DNA of 64,000 bases from Marinicellulosiphila megalodicopiae (GCF_045862395.1 NZ_AP023087.1:2976001-3040000), one strand, 5' to 3'. Counted from the stretch's first letter, positions 27,035 through 37,526 are shown. Notes: a model not told the origin generated them from the sequence alone. A program made the numbers and translations.

Positions 27035-27867
27035 TACTCAGACTGCAAGGCTGCTTTAAGCTGTTGCGCTTTCTGCTTAGACAGCGGTCCTACTTTAACT
27101 CGATGTAATTCTACTGATTCAATAATTAATCTTTCATTAATTAATAATTGGTACACTTTTACTTTTTGAGCATAATCTTGCGCCGCGGGTTTATCTTTAA
27201 ATGCTGCTAATTGCAAATAAAACTGAGTATTTACAGGGGCAATTTCAACACTAGGTGCTGTGGTTTTGGGCACTTCAACACTTGAATGCGTTGTCACTTT
27301 TTTCGCTGCAGACTGCACAGCTTCAATTTTTACTCGAGCGGTACCAGTATTAATAAAATCCAATTTGACTGCTGCAGCATAAGATAAATCGATTAACCGC
27401 TCTTCATGAAACGGGCCACGATCATTGACTCTTACTATAATAGATAAGCCATTATCTAGATTCGTGACTTTCAAATAAGTAGGTAATGGTAAAGATCTAT
27501 GCGCTGCACTAAGTTGGTACATATTATAAGTTTCGCCATTTGATGTTTTATGGTTATGAAATTTTGCACCATACCATGATGCAATACCCGTTTCTGAATA
27601 CCCTACACTGCTATTCAAAACGGTATATTTCTTACCCCACACCTCATAATCCTTATTGCCACCGGCACTTAAAGGCTCATGTCTTGGTTTTATATTTTCA
27701 ATCTGATCCGCTGTAATTGTTTTTTTAGGCAAGCTGTCGTGTGTGACTGCGTACCTTGAATTTGACGCAGGGTTATCTCCATCGATTGAATCAGAAATTG
27801 ATCGATATTTAGAGGAACAGGATGTCATTGTAAGACAGGTAATAAATGCAATTAGATAATATTTCAT
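27004..27867 (-). CDS. rlpA: Septal lytic transglycosylase RlpA
   Basis: 287 residues. Lipoprotein signal with lipobox TSC (Cys17), a double-psi beta-barrel (about 95-185; GIASWYGAKFHNHKTSNGE, LSAAHRSLPLPTYLKVTN, VRVNDRGPFHEERLIDLS) and a C-terminal SPOR domain (about 215-287). The Glu, His and Asp expected in the RlpA active site are present in SNGE, SAAH and NDRGP. P. aeruginosa RlpA cleaves peptidoglycan lacking stem peptides at the septum. It overlaps mltB by ATGA and ends inside the 3' end of the opposing GGDEF gene. Confidence 0.95.
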   Translation of the reverse strand: MKYYLIAFITCLTMTSCSSKYRSISDSIDGDNPASNSRYAVTHDSLPKKTITADQIENIKPRHEPLSAGGNKDYEVWGKKYTVLNSSVGYSETGIASWYGAKFHNHKTSNGETYNMYQLSAAHRSLPLPTYLKVTNLDNGLSIIVRVNDRGPFHEERLIDLSYAAAVKLDFINTGTARVKIEAVQSAAKKVTTHSSVEVPKTTAPSVEIAPVNTQFYLQLAAFKDKPAAQDYAQKVKVYQLLINERLIIESVELHRVKVGPLSKQKAQQLKAALQSEYQIRAFLLFE

Positions 27868-28847
27868 AGGCTTTCTAGAATCTTTTGGTGAAGTAAAAAT
27901 ACGGTCATAGCGTATCGAACAGAATGATTATACCTAGTTATGACACGAAAGTTAGGTAATCCGACCCAATATTCGACACCGTGCTCACCATCTAAACGGA
28001 TTGGATACACTTTTTCGAAAGATTTTGTCGATTGTTTAACTTCCCATCCATCCACTAATAAATGATCCAAACTTGTTGCAACTTTGATTGTCGCTCGATT
28101 CACTTCAGATTTTGAGTTTTGCGCTACCGTTGCTCTTAATACAATATCATCCGATGCATCCCATTTATGTGCTTTTAAATAATTAGCAACTGAACCTATG
28201 GCATCTTCCAGATCCGTCCAAATATTAATTTTTCCATCATCATTAAAATCCACAGCATACACTTGATAACTTGTAGGCATAAATTGCCCAATTCCCATCG
28301 CGCCAGCATAACTGCCCTTTAATTCAAAGGGATCTAAATTTTGTTCGTGGCAAATTTGCAAAAACGCTTTAAATTCACGCATAAAAAATTCATTACGTGA
28401 CTGATCACTAAATGCAGTGGTGCCTAACGCATTAAAAGTGATTGATTTTCCTGTGTAATTACCATATCGAGTTTCTATTCCAATGATGGCAGTAATAATT
28501 GTGGCTGGCACTCCGAATTTCTCTTGCGCTCTTAATAATGCAGCTTCATTGGTTTTATAAAATTCAATGCCATTTTTTATGGAATTTGGCTCAACAAATA
28601 AAGGGGCATACTCTTTAAGTGTTTTTGTTTTTTCTGCGGGTTTGGCTAAGTTTTTTACAGTGCTTTGACTGTATTGCCCTTTTTTTAACCATTGTATTAA
28701 CTTTTCTTCATTCAACCCATGATCTTCTACCAGCTCTTTGATTACCGATTTTGCTTTTGGGTGTTCATAAAAACTTTGTGCACTTAATAAAGTTGAAAAA
28801 AAACTCAGGACAATTAAACAACAAAATATTCTAAAAGATACAGTCAT
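27864..28847 (-). CDS. mltB: Lytic murein transglycosylase B
   Basis: 327 residues. Signal peptide ending LLSA-Q (type I, no lipobox, unlike E. coli MltB), then the SLT-like fold with catalytic glutamate in IIGIETRYGNYTG and the conserved GSYAGAMGIGQFMPTSYQVYAVDFNDDG motif. The enzyme cleaves the glycan backbone to anhydromuropeptides in the periplasm. It is translated between rodA (3-bp gap) and rlpA (4-bp overlap), the Pseudomonas order. Loss of the lipid anchor, if the start is right, would make it soluble, like the SltB-type members. Confidence 0.94.
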   Translation of the reverse strand: MTVSFRIFCCLIVLSFFSTLLSAQSFYEHPKAKSVIKELVEDHGLNEEKLIQWLKKGQYSQSTVKNLAKPAEKTKTLKEYAPLFVEPNSIKNGIEFYKTNEAALLRAQEKFGVPATIITAIIGIETRYGNYTGKSITFNALGTTAFSDQSRNEFFMREFKAFLQICHEQNLDPFELKGSYAGAMGIGQFMPTSYQVYAVDFNDDGKINIWTDLEDAIGSVANYLKAHKWDASDDIVLRATVAQNSKSEVNRATIKVATSLDHLLVDGWEVKQSTKSFEKVYPIRLDGEHGVEYWVGLPNFRVITRYNHSVRYAMTVFLLHQKILESL

Positions 28848-28850
28848 AAT

Positions 28851-29990
28851 TTACTCGTTATTCCTATGAGTACTAATGCTCATTAATACTCCAAATGAAG
28901 CTAACATAGTTACAACGGAAGTACCGCCATAACTGACTAAAGGCAGCGGTACGCCCACTACTGGTAAAATCCCACTTACCATTGCGATATTTACAAACAC
29001 ATAAATAAAAAAAGTAAAGGTTAAAGCTGCCGCTAAAAAGCGTTGGAAATTATTATAAGCCTGAGTCGAGATATAAAATCCTCGAATCACAATCAATAAA
29101 TATATAAATAACAACGCTAAAAAACCAACAAACCCAAACTCCTCTGCTAAAACAGAGATTATAAAGTCAGTGTCATTTTCTGGCACAAAGTTCAATTGAG
29201 ATTGTGTGCCTTGCAAAAACCCTTTACCGGAAAACCCACCAGAGCCAATTGCAATTGCTGCTTGATCTGAATTATAGCTGGCCCCTAATGAATCTGAAGA
29301 ATCAAGCAAAGTTAAAATACGGTTTTTTTGATAATCTTCTAATCCATAAAACCACATAAAAACCGATCCTGCAGCGGCTAAAATGACAGCTAAAAATATC
29401 CAACGCCATCTAAGGCCCGCAAAAAAGATAACCAACATACCGCTTGAAGCAATTAACAATGATGTACCTAAATCTGGTTGTCTATTAATTAAAATCGTAG
29501 GAACAAAAATAATCACCAATGCGACAGCCACATATTTAATCGAGATAGGAACAGCATAACGACCAAGGTAACCCGCAACTACAATTGGCAAAGTTAATTT
29601 AATAATTTCTGATGGTTGAAATCGACCAATAATCGGCACACTTAACCAACGTGTTGCACCATTTACTGTCACCCCCAGTGGAGTAAACAAAACAAGGGCC
29701 AACATCACTAAACCAATTAAATAAAAGATTGGACTCCAAAATTGAAAGTGCCGTGGATGTATTCTGGAAAACACTAACATCACAATAATTCCAACTGTTA
29801 AATTTGCTATTTGACGATCAAATTTATGCAAACTATTTGAATCGGCGCTATACAAGACAGTCAATCCAAACCCAATTAAAATAATAATCAAACCAAAAAT
29901 TGGCCAATCTATTCTTGCTTTTTGATAAATAGAAACTGGTTTACGCAACCCTTGAGGGGAAGTTTGACGAGAAAAATCTGAATTATTCAT
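28851..29990 (-). CDS. mrdB: Peptidoglycan glycosyltransferase RodA
   Basis: 379 residues with about ten membrane helices of the SEDS family. Motifs: DLGTSLLIASSG (with the catalytic Asp region QPDLGT), FLQGTQSQLNFVPENDTDFIISVLAEEFGF and PLPLVSYGGTSVVTML. RodA polymerises glycan strands in the elongasome with PBP2. It overlaps mrdA by 8 bp and is followed by mltB. Confidence 0.97.
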   Translation of the reverse strand: MNNSDFSRQTSPQGLRKPVSIYQKARIDWPIFGLIIILIGFGLTVLYSADSNSLHKFDRQIANLTVGIIVMLVFSRIHPRHFQFWSPIFYLIGLVMLALVLFTPLGVTVNGATRWLSVPIIGRFQPSEIIKLTLPIVVAGYLGRYAVPISIKYVAVALVIIFVPTILINRQPDLGTSLLIASSGMLVIFFAGLRWRWIFLAVILAAAGSVFMWFYGLEDYQKNRILTLLDSSDSLGASYNSDQAAIAIGSGGFSGKGFLQGTQSQLNFVPENDTDFIISVLAEEFGFVGFLALLFIYLLIVIRGFYISTQAYNNFQRFLAAALTFTFFIYVFVNIAMVSGILPVVGVPLPLVSYGGTSVVTMLASFGVLMSISTHRNNE

Positions 29991-32094
29991 TATTTAACTC
30001 CTCGTTCACAGTTGAATCTATTTCGAGTATAGAAAAATCTTTTAACTGTCCTTTTTCATCTAATAAGTAGGCATCAAACATTTTTCGCGCAATTGGTGCG
30101 GCCACTGAACCACCGTGATCCGCATTTTCAAGAATAATCGCGATGGCTAACTTAGGATTATCAGATGGGGCAAAGCTAATGAACCAAGCGTTATCTCGAG
30201 TTCTTGAAGCTACTGCAGTATCACTATAATCGACATCTTCACTTAACGAAACATTTTGTCCGGTTCCAGTTTTACCGGCAATCCTATATTTCAAATCAGG
30301 AGTATTTACAATTTTTGCGGTTCCTTTTGGGTTGTAAATCACTTGCTCCATTGCCTCATGCATTTTGTCCCAATTCGTAGGATCATTTAACACATAATCT
30401 TCTCTAGGTGCTGGTGGATTCACAACTTCAACATTACCTTTATTGTCCACTATATAATCCACCAATCGAGGAGTAAACCATTTACCTTTTCTTGCCATTA
30501 CTGCTGTTGCAATTGCCATTTGCATTGGTGTCACCTGAAAATAACCCTGGCCAATTGCTAAATTCACTGTATCCCCTGCATACCAACTTTCATTATATCG
30601 GGATTTTTTCCATTCTCGTGATGGATTCAATCCTGAATTGTCACCATAAATATCAAAAGCGGTAACTTGACCTAGGCCAAAATTTTCTAAAGTGTCATGT
30701 ATCGGTTCAACCGTCATTCGAAATGCAGTGTCGTAAAAATAAGTATTCACCGATTCAATGATTGCTTGACGTAAATCAATTTTACCGTGTCCTCCTTTTT
30801 TCCAGTCTCGTTTATCACTGGCATTTTCAAGACTATAAACCCCTGTAGAATGATATTTGTCTGTCCAGCTTACAACATTAGTATCCACAGCTCCCAAACC
30901 AATGAACGGTTTAATTGTGGATGCTGGAGCATACTTCCCATTTATACTACGATTTAAAAAAGGCTTATCCACAGAAGTATTCAATTCATTATATGCAGCA
31001 ACACCATACCCTGTTACAAAAGGGTTAGGGTCAAAACTAGGATTAGAAATCATGGCAACTATGCCACCTGTTTGGACATCTATAGCAACAATAGACCCGC
31101 GAATTGTTGGTACGTGAATTTCTCTTAATGCAATAGAAGGATCATTTTTAAAACGTTCTCGCTCTTGAGTATTTGCTTGTTGCTCGATTTTTAAACGAGA
31201 ATTTTCAAGTTCGTTTAATGCAATATGCTGAACATGACTGTCTAAAAATAAATGTAAATCTTTACCCGGCACAGGTTGAATACGATCAAGCTCCCTGATC
31301 AATTTTCCTCTATAATTTGTTTCTGCAATGCTTATTCCTGGCTGGCCTAACAATACTTTTTCATACTGTTTTTCGATCCCTACTTTTCCAATAATATTGG
31401 TGCCTGCGTATTCCTGTAATGCAAGCCGTTTCACATCAATAATCGGACTTTTTAAAATATCATTTAGTGAATTATTACTATTATCATTATTTAACACACC
31501 TTTTTGCTTGGCGTATTGCTCAACAATAAATTCTTGATCGCGTTCATTAATTGAACCTATATAACCAACGCTGTGAGAAAACTCCTCAATTAGAGGATAA
31601 TCACGTATCAAACTGGCCTCAATTTCAACCCCTTCTAAAAATGGTCGATTTGCACTTAAAATAGCAATTTCTTCATCACTTAAGCGAGATTTTAAAATAA
31701 CATGATCACATCGATCCACTGTTCTACGACTTCGAATAAAATAATTTAATTCATCGTCACTAAGTGTCACGTATTGCCTAACTTGTTCAAAAAGTGCGTC
31801 ATAATCTTTAACTTGATGACGTAATACAACCAAATTATAACTGGTCACATTTCCAGCTAATATCTTTCCTTTATTGTCGTAAATGACCCCCCTAGTTGGC
31901 GAGATTGGACAGGAGTGGATTCGATTATCTTCTGAGCGTGTAGAAAATCGCTCATAATCACGTAATTGCAAATTAGACATTCGCATCACAAGAACGACAC
32001 ACAAAATAAAAGTTAGCAAAACCATTAATAAAACACGATTACGCACAGCGCGTCGATCCGGTTGGTTTTTTGAAGTAAAAGATGGTTGATTCAT
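29983..32094 (-). CDS. mrdA: Penicillin-binding protein 2 (elongasome transpeptidase)
   Basis: 703 residues, some 70 longer than E. coli PBP2. One N-terminal membrane helix (about 20-42), a dimerisation/pedestal domain, then the transpeptidase with the SxxK serine in APASTIKPFIGLG, SVN in IESVNTYFYD and KTGT in AGKTGTGQ. Two insertions are visible: an Asn/Ser-rich stretch (NNDNSNNSLNDILK) in the pedestal and a charged helical one (QQANTQERERFKNDPSIA) before the IDVQTGGIVAM strand. It is first gene of the mrdA-rodA-mltB-rlpA operon. The usual upstream rsfS-rlmH pair is absent; dxs is there instead. Confidence 0.96.
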   Translation of the reverse strand: MNQPSFTSKNQPDRRAVRNRVLLMVLLTFILCVVLVMRMSNLQLRDYERFSTRSEDNRIHSCPISPTRGVIYDNKGKILAGNVTSYNLVVLRHQVKDYDALFEQVRQYVTLSDDELNYFIRSRRTVDRCDHVILKSRLSDEEIAILSANRPFLEGVEIEASLIRDYPLIEEFSHSVGYIGSINERDQEFIVEQYAKQKGVLNNDNSNNSLNDILKSPIIDVKRLALQEYAGTNIIGKVGIEKQYEKVLLGQPGISIAETNYRGKLIRELDRIQPVPGKDLHLFLDSHVQHIALNELENSRLKIEQQANTQERERFKNDPSIALREIHVPTIRGSIVAIDVQTGGIVAMISNPSFDPNPFVTGYGVAAYNELNTSVDKPFLNRSINGKYAPASTIKPFIGLGAVDTNVVSWTDKYHSTGVYSLENASDKRDWKKGGHGKIDLRQAIIESVNTYFYDTAFRMTVEPIHDTLENFGLGQVTAFDIYGDNSGLNPSREWKKSRYNESWYAGDTVNLAIGQGYFQVTPMQMAIATAVMARKGKWFTPRLVDYIVDNKGNVEVVNPPAPREDYVLNDPTNWDKMHEAMEQVIYNPKGTAKIVNTPDLKYRIAGKTGTGQNVSLSEDVDYSDTAVASRTRDNAWFISFAPSDNPKLAIAIILENADHGGSVAAPIARKMFDAYLLDEKGQLKDFSILEIDSTVNEELNNE

Positions 32095-32207
32095 GGCAAA
32101 TATAAATAGTAAGTTAATGCTATCATGCCACTTTTAAAGGGATAAGAAAACAGCAGAGCAAATTGATCAAAGTTCCGATTATTTACTCTGTTTTTTTAGA
32201 AAAAGAA

Positions 32208-34097
32208 TTAATTAATTTTCTGCCACGCAATTTGAATCGACCTGGTAATACTGGCAGTATCCAAACCGGCTTCACAAATTAATTCCTGTGGAGTTCCATG
32301 GGTTTGATAGGCATCTGGCAAACCTAAATTTAATACTCTAATATTTGCAAACGATTGGTTTAGATATTCATTAATGGCACTTCCTGCCCCTCCCATCACC
32401 ACATTTTCTTCAATGGTTACAATTAATTCATGATCTTTAGATATTTGATCAATCATTTGAGTGTCCAGAGGCTTAATAAAACGCATATTAACTAAAGTAG
32501 CATTTAAATCATGAGCGGATTGTTTGGCGTTTTGAACCATAGAACCAAAAGCTAAAATAGCGATTTTCTGCCCTTTCATTAATAACTCACTTTGCCCGAT
32601 CTCATAGTTAATACTATCAGTGCTCACTTCAACACCAGCACCTTTACCACGAGGATACCTGACTGCAGCTGGGCCATTATATTGATACCCTAATTCAAGC
32701 ATTTGGGCACATTCATTTTCGTCTTTAGGTGTCATCAAAATCATATTTGGTACACATCGGATAAAACTGATATCCAGGTTTCCTGCATGAGTGGCTCCAT
32801 CTTCACCCACAATTCCAGCACGATCAATTGCAAACAGGACATCTAAATCTTGTATAGCAACATCATGAATTAATTGATCATACGCTCGCTGTAAAAATGT
32901 TGAATAAATCGCAACAACGGGTTTCATGCCCTGACAAGCAAGACCTGCGGCAAAGGTAACTGCGTGTTGCTCAGCAATGGCTACATCAAAATAACGAGTT
33001 GGAAATTGTTTAGAAAACTCAACTAAGTCAGAACCTTCGCGCATTGCTGGGGTGATTCCGACTAAATTTTCATCCACTTTTGCTTTAGCTACCAACCATT
33101 GCCCAAATATATTGGAATAGGTTTTTGCTTTTATTGTAGGTGCGGTATGTTTTTGAATTTTATTGATTGCATGATACGCAATTGGCGAGTCTTCTGCCGG
33201 CTCAAACCCCTTTCCTTTTTGAGTACATATATGTAAAAACTGAGGACCACTATATGATTCAATGTTTTCTTTAATATTTGTCAGAACACGAACCAAATCA
33301 TGTAAATCATGCCCTTGCACTGGCCCTATATAATTAAACCCTAACTCTTCAAACAATGTCCCTGGAGTAATCAACCCTTTAACATGTTCTTCTGCTTTGC
33401 GAGCGATACTGACAGCATGAGGCAAATTTGATAAAACTTTTTTTGAATTTTCTCTAAAATTTAAAAACGTTTTTGAAGATATGATTTTGGTTAATGCATT
33501 GGATACACCGCCTACACTTTCAGAAATGGACATATCATTATCATTTAATATCACTAACATTGGCGTTTTATCCGCCCCAGCATGACTTAATGCCTCAAAT
33601 GCCATTCCGGCAGTTAGAGCACCATCACCAATTACTGCAATACTGTGATGTTTTTGATTTTGTAATCGATGTGCACAGGCATAACCCATTGCTGCTGAAA
33701 TAGAAGTACTTGAATGTCCTACACCAAATGCATCGTGCACGGATTCACTGCGTTTTGGAAAAGCACTTAAGCCATCACGAGTGCGAATATTAAGCAGTTG
33801 CTCGCGCCTTCCAGTTAAAATTTTATGAGGGTAGGCTTGATGCCCAACATCCCAACAAATTTTATCGTTAGGTGAATCAAACACATAATGCAACGCAATG
33901 GTCAGCTCAACCACCCCCAAGCCCGATCCAAAATGCCCACCAGACTGCCCTACGCTAAATAACAAGTATTCACGTAATTGATCCGCTAATTGGGACAATT
34001 GAGGCACTGATAATTTTTTTAAATCAGAAGGGGTATCGATGGCATCCAATAACGGGGTTGATGGACGACTTGAAGGAATGCTGGAATATGACTTCAT
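32208..34097 (-). CDS. dxs: 1-deoxy-D-xylulose-5-phosphate synthase
   Basis: 629 residues, full length. Thiamine-diphosphate motif GDGALTAGMAFEALSHAGADKTPMLVILNDN (GDG...N), the catalytic histidine in GQSGGHFGSGLG and the pyrimidine-binding glutamate region in DVAIAEQHAVTFAAGLA. It makes DXP from pyruvate and glyceraldehyde-3-phosphate, the first step of the MEP isoprenoid pathway, which also feeds ubiquinone. The commonly linked ispA and xseB are not here. A 113-bp gap separates it from mrdA. Confidence 0.97.
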   Translation of the reverse strand: MKSYSSIPSSRPSTPLLDAIDTPSDLKKLSVPQLSQLADQLREYLLFSVGQSGGHFGSGLGVVELTIALHYVFDSPNDKICWDVGHQAYPHKILTGRREQLLNIRTRDGLSAFPKRSESVHDAFGVGHSSTSISAAMGYACAHRLQNQKHHSIAVIGDGALTAGMAFEALSHAGADKTPMLVILNDNDMSISESVGGVSNALTKIISSKTFLNFRENSKKVLSNLPHAVSIARKAEEHVKGLITPGTLFEELGFNYIGPVQGHDLHDLVRVLTNIKENIESYSGPQFLHICTQKGKGFEPAEDSPIAYHAINKIQKHTAPTIKAKTYSNIFGQWLVAKAKVDENLVGITPAMREGSDLVEFSKQFPTRYFDVAIAEQHAVTFAAGLACQGMKPVVAIYSTFLQRAYDQLIHDVAIQDLDVLFAIDRAGIVGEDGATHAGNLDISFIRCVPNMILMTPKDENECAQMLELGYQYNGPAAVRYPRGKGAGVEVSTDSINYEIGQSELLMKGQKIAILAFGSMVQNAKQSAHDLNATLVNMRFIKPLDTQMIDQISKDHELIVTIEENVVMGGAGSAINEYLNQSFANIRVLNLGLPDAYQTHGTPQELICEAGLDTASITRSIQIAWQKIN

Positions 34098-34448
34098 TAA
34101 TATGGGTAACGTATAGACAAACTTGTATTGATTTTAGCAGATAAGCGCAGACAATACACCCGCGCAATGACTATTGGATGCGCTTTTCTATTGACTATAG
34201 AATGCATAACCAAAATTAACTAACATTGATTTTAACTAACAACACATTCAATAGCATTTGCGTTATTAATTAATATTGACCACCCTAATTACTTTTAAGA
34301 AAACAAGAAGGTAAACAAGTTACTTGCGTTTTTGTATTTTTAATCCAATAAATTCACAGAATTTTATGATAAACATAAGAAACGAAGTACCGTTTTTTTA
34401 AATCAGGTGATGTATTTTTATGCAAAAAACATCGATTTTAAATGTATT
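34098..34448. other. dxs upstream region, no gene seen
   Basis: 351 bp of AT-rich sequence between the LysR gene stop and the dxs start, both leftward. It should carry the dxs promoter, but no element was assigned with confidence and no open frame of note is present. Confidence 0.4.
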
Positions 34449-35333
34449 TTATTTTTCAAATGTATGACAAACATGATCTATAAAATATTGTACCGGTTTA
34501 GTTTTATAACCTTGTTCTTTATAGGCTAAATAAAGATTCATAGATTTCATAGGTAGATTAAATTTAACTTGTTTTAATTCTTTGTTTTCAAGCTCTTTTT
34601 CAATTAAAAATCTGGGACACATAAACAGCCCCAATCCTTGTAACGCAGCACGTTTCTGTGCCAAATAGCCATCTACATAAATTCGACTTTGCACTACTTT
34701 AAACTCTTCTGTTCCTTTGTTTACAAAATTCAAACCATTAATGCCTGTACTAGAAACAAAATCGTAATCATCTATTTTTTCAACATCAATCACATCGGGC
34801 AACGTTTTAAAATAATCCACATTACAAAACACACCAACTTCCATTTCAAAAATCTTTTTAGCGATATAAAAATGATCAGGCAATGGCATATAATCTAATA
34901 AAAACATCACATCAAAATCACTTTGAGGAACATTAGGGTGCACATTCACCGTCGAACAATGCAAACGAATATCTTTATGCTTTTTATTAAACTCAAATAT
35001 AACATCTGTAAATTCACTGATGGATAAATTAAGTGGTAATAATATTTTAATTGTTCCTTTTAATTCAGCTTGCTCATTGATAATGTGAGATTGCGCCTGT
35101 TCAAGCTGTTCAAAAATAGGCGCATACAATTCAAATAATTGTTTACCTGATTCACTTAATGACATTTCTCCAGGTTTTCGATAAAACAATCGAGTTTGCA
35201 AATTTGATTCTAAACTTTGAATTTTTCGACTGATTTTAGATTTTTGTTCACCTGAAGCCAGCGCCGCTTGAGTAATGGAACAATGCTTTGCTACATGAAT
35301 AAAAAGTCGTAACTCATTTAAGTCAAAGTTCAT
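34449..35333 (-). CDS. LysR-family transcriptional regulator
   Basis: 294 residues. N-terminal winged helix-turn-helix (ELRLFIHVAKHCSITQAALASGEQKSKISRKIQSLESNLQTRLFYR), then a LysR substrate-binding domain (about 90-290; GLFMCPRFLIEKEL). It regulates one or more targets in response to an unknown effector. No divergently transcribed gene lies next to it, so its target is not obvious; the 301 bp upstream hold only short repeats. It is AT-rich like its neighbours. Confidence 0.9.
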   Translation of the reverse strand: MNFDLNELRLFIHVAKHCSITQAALASGEQKSKISRKIQSLESNLQTRLFYRKPGEMSLSESGKQLFELYAPIFEQLEQAQSHIINEQAELKGTIKILLPLNLSISEFTDVIFEFNKKHKDIRLHCSTVNVHPNVPQSDFDVMFLLDYMPLPDHFYIAKKIFEMEVGVFCNVDYFKTLPDVIDVEKIDDYDFVSSTGINGLNFVNKGTEEFKVVQSRIYVDGYLAQKRAALQGLGLFMCPRFLIEKELENKELKQVKFNLPMKSMNLYLAYKEQGYKTKPVQYFIDHVCHTFEK

Positions 35334-35598
35334 TTTTATTTAACCTCATATGGAAGAATACTGTGCATTCATCATGCCTTTGTGACATAACAACATCAAC
35401 AAAAATTGCTTTCAAGTCACATTGGCACGTTTTTTGGGATTCCTTTTATTTTCATTTCAAAGAAAATTAGAAATGAAAATTAGAAAAGAAAATTAAAGAT
35501 GGAGATTAGAGTTGAAGTTTAAAAGTCTTACAACAATATTAAAATGGTCCATATTTAAAAAGAAACAACACCAAGGTAGCAACAACTAAAAACAAGAC
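35334..35598. other. LysR gene upstream region with imperfect 13-bp repeats
   Basis: Within this gap, about 35462-35515 contains four imperfect A-rich units resembling GAAAATTAGAAAT. No gene is visible. The region must include the LysR gene promoter. Confidence 0.45.
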
Positions 35599-35624
35599 AC
35601 TCAGTTGCATATTTGCAACTGAGT
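35599..35624 (-). terminator. Terminator downstream of the LbcA-like gene
   Basis: An 11-bp perfect stem ACTCAGTTGCA/TGCAACTGAGT with a TATT loop, 10 bp past the stop of the leftward TPR lipoprotein gene and followed on that strand by a T-rich run. Confidence 0.75.
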
Positions 35625-35634
35625 TTGTTAGAGT

Positions 35635-37422
35635 TTACAGCGCATCAAGTTGCTGTTTAATTTCTGTAATCACCGCACTATTTGGCTGTAAATCATAACC
35701 TTGCTGCCAAACATCCTGTGCTTTTTGTTGTTGTCCTAATTTCCATAAAACAGCACCTAAATGCGCAGCAACTTCATCATGCTGATATTGTTCAAAAGCC
35801 TGAGTTAAATACCCCAATGCCTCTTCATATCGATTTTGTTTATATAGCAACCACCCCATTGAATCTAATGTTGCAGGATTTTCCGGTTCAATTTGAAGTG
35901 ATTTTTCAACATACGTTATAGCTAAATCCACTTGATCGGTTCGATTCCCTAACACATAACCATATGCATTTAATACATCTGCATCGTTAGGTTTTTTCTC
36001 TAATAATTTAATTAAAATACTTAATGATTTTTCAACCTGCCCTGCACTATCTAGCATTAACGAATATTGATATTGCAAACCTAAATTATCAGGGTAATTT
36101 CTTACTGATTTTTCTATTCGATCTAAACCAATTTGATATTGCTGTATAGCACTCCAAAATTCAGCTTCCAAAATAATAACGTCTACTTTTTGTTCCTCTT
36201 CAGAGTTAATTAATAATTGTTCAAAGATATCCACAACATCTTGAGCATTAGACCTCGCACGCCAAACAATATTGGCTCTAAAATATTGGGCATTTTTATA
36301 ATAATTAGAAGGTTTTACTTTTGAAAAATAACGCATTGCCAATTCAAACTCTTTTTGCTCATTCGCAATTACCCCCAGATTATAATTCATTTCATCTTCT
36401 AAAGTCGGGTAAATCAATAAAGTTTCAAATACTAATTTGGCTTGTATCCAGTCTTTTTGTTTTAATGCTAATCGAGCATATTGATAGGCTAAGTTTGGAT
36501 CACCTGGTTGGCGTTCATACATTTGGCGAGTCATATGATAGGCCGTTTCAAATTCAGAGCGCGCCCAAGCTAGCTGTATTCTTGCTTCTGCAATTTTACG
36601 ATCAGAGGTATAAATTTCATAACTCTGTTCAAGTAAGTCATCGGCCTTTTCATTTTGACCTAATACTTGATAAGTTTTAATCATTAGCATTCGGACCATG
36701 GGATTATCAAATTCATTAATTCCTTGATTCCCCATTTCTAATGATTTTTCAAATTTACCTTGATGCTCCATCACAAAACTTAAAACAGTATACAATTGAG
36801 GGTGGTGATATTGATGTTGCAAACGCACAAGTAATTTTTCTAATTCAACAAATGCCTCAATATTCACAGGCAATGCACGTAATAAAGCAAACAAATTAAA
36901 CCGAGGGTTTTCTTGCATAATTTTATGAAATCTAGCCTCAAAAACAACAAAATCGCCCATCGTTAAACTATTTGATAATCCCAGCATTAATGCTTCTTGA
37001 TCCTCTGGATAAACTGCCAACCAAATATCAAGCATCTGAGCTAAAATCATATCTTGATTGAGATACGCTGCAATTTGAGCGCCTTTTTTAGCAATATTGG
37101 GATCATTCACTCGTTTTGCCAATAAATAATATAAAGCCAACGCTCCTGAATAATCTTGTTGTTGATATGCAAGTTCGGCTAATAAAAATTCTTTAAAACT
37201 CTGTGCGTCTAATGGGGTAACAGGAACTAAGGGTTCTGATGTTTGAGTCGGGTTCTTTTCATCCCTAGAGACAATCAAAATATCAGATGAATGCGTCGTT
37301 TGAAGGAAGTTAGGCGCGTTATCTTGTTTTTTAGACGCCACTTGGCTCTGGCAAGACCATAATAGAAATGAGCTTAATACCAGCACTAGACATGGATTTT
37401 TATTCGTTTTTTTAGTCAACAT
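35635..37422 (-). CDS. TPR outer-membrane lipoprotein, LbcA-like
   Basis: 595 residues from the ATG at 37422, chosen because it gives a clean lipoprotein signal (LTKKTNKNPCLVLVLSSFLLWSC). The rest is a run of TPR repeats: ELAYQQQDYSGALALYYLLA, AIDEN-type LEKSLEMGNQGINEFDNP, YARLALKQKDWIQAKLVFETL, NAYGYVLGNRTDQVDLAITYVEKSL, GWLLYKQNRYEEALGYL. In P. aeruginosa the divergently placed neighbour of hemA (PA4667) is LbcA, a TPR lipoprotein that activates the CtpA protease to degrade peptidoglycan hydrolases. Length, architecture and position all match. lolB and ispE, often nearby, are absent. Confidence 0.82.
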   Translation of the reverse strand: MLTKKTNKNPCLVLVLSSFLLWSCQSQVASKKQDNAPNFLQTTHSSDILIVSRDEKNPTQTSEPLVPVTPLDAQSFKEFLLAELAYQQQDYSGALALYYLLAKRVNDPNIAKKGAQIAAYLNQDMILAQMLDIWLAVYPEDQEALMLGLSNSLTMGDFVVFEARFHKIMQENPRFNLFALLRALPVNIEAFVELEKLLVRLQHQYHHPQLYTVLSFVMEHQGKFEKSLEMGNQGINEFDNPMVRMLMIKTYQVLGQNEKADDLLEQSYEIYTSDRKIAEARIQLAWARSEFETAYHMTRQMYERQPGDPNLAYQYARLALKQKDWIQAKLVFETLLIYPTLEDEMNYNLGVIANEQKEFELAMRYFSKVKPSNYYKNAQYFRANIVWRARSNAQDVVDIFEQLLINSEEEQKVDVIILEAEFWSAIQQYQIGLDRIEKSVRNYPDNLGLQYQYSLMLDSAGQVEKSLSILIKLLEKKPNDADVLNAYGYVLGNRTDQVDLAITYVEKSLQIEPENPATLDSMGWLLYKQNRYEEALGYLTQAFEQYQHDEVAAHLGAVLWKLGQQQKAQDVWQQGYDLQPNSAVITEIKQQLDAL

Positions 37423-37526
37423 CGTCACAATCACAAAAAAATGCATTATTAGGATACATAAAAGCACCAAAGGTTTCTAATATTGTGTAGAATAGACCCT
37501 TTATTTGATTGGCGTTTCATCTTTTT

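Noticed and set aside
34098..34448. Small RNA or gene upstream of dxs
   Set aside because: No frame, hairpin-U tract or family match was found.
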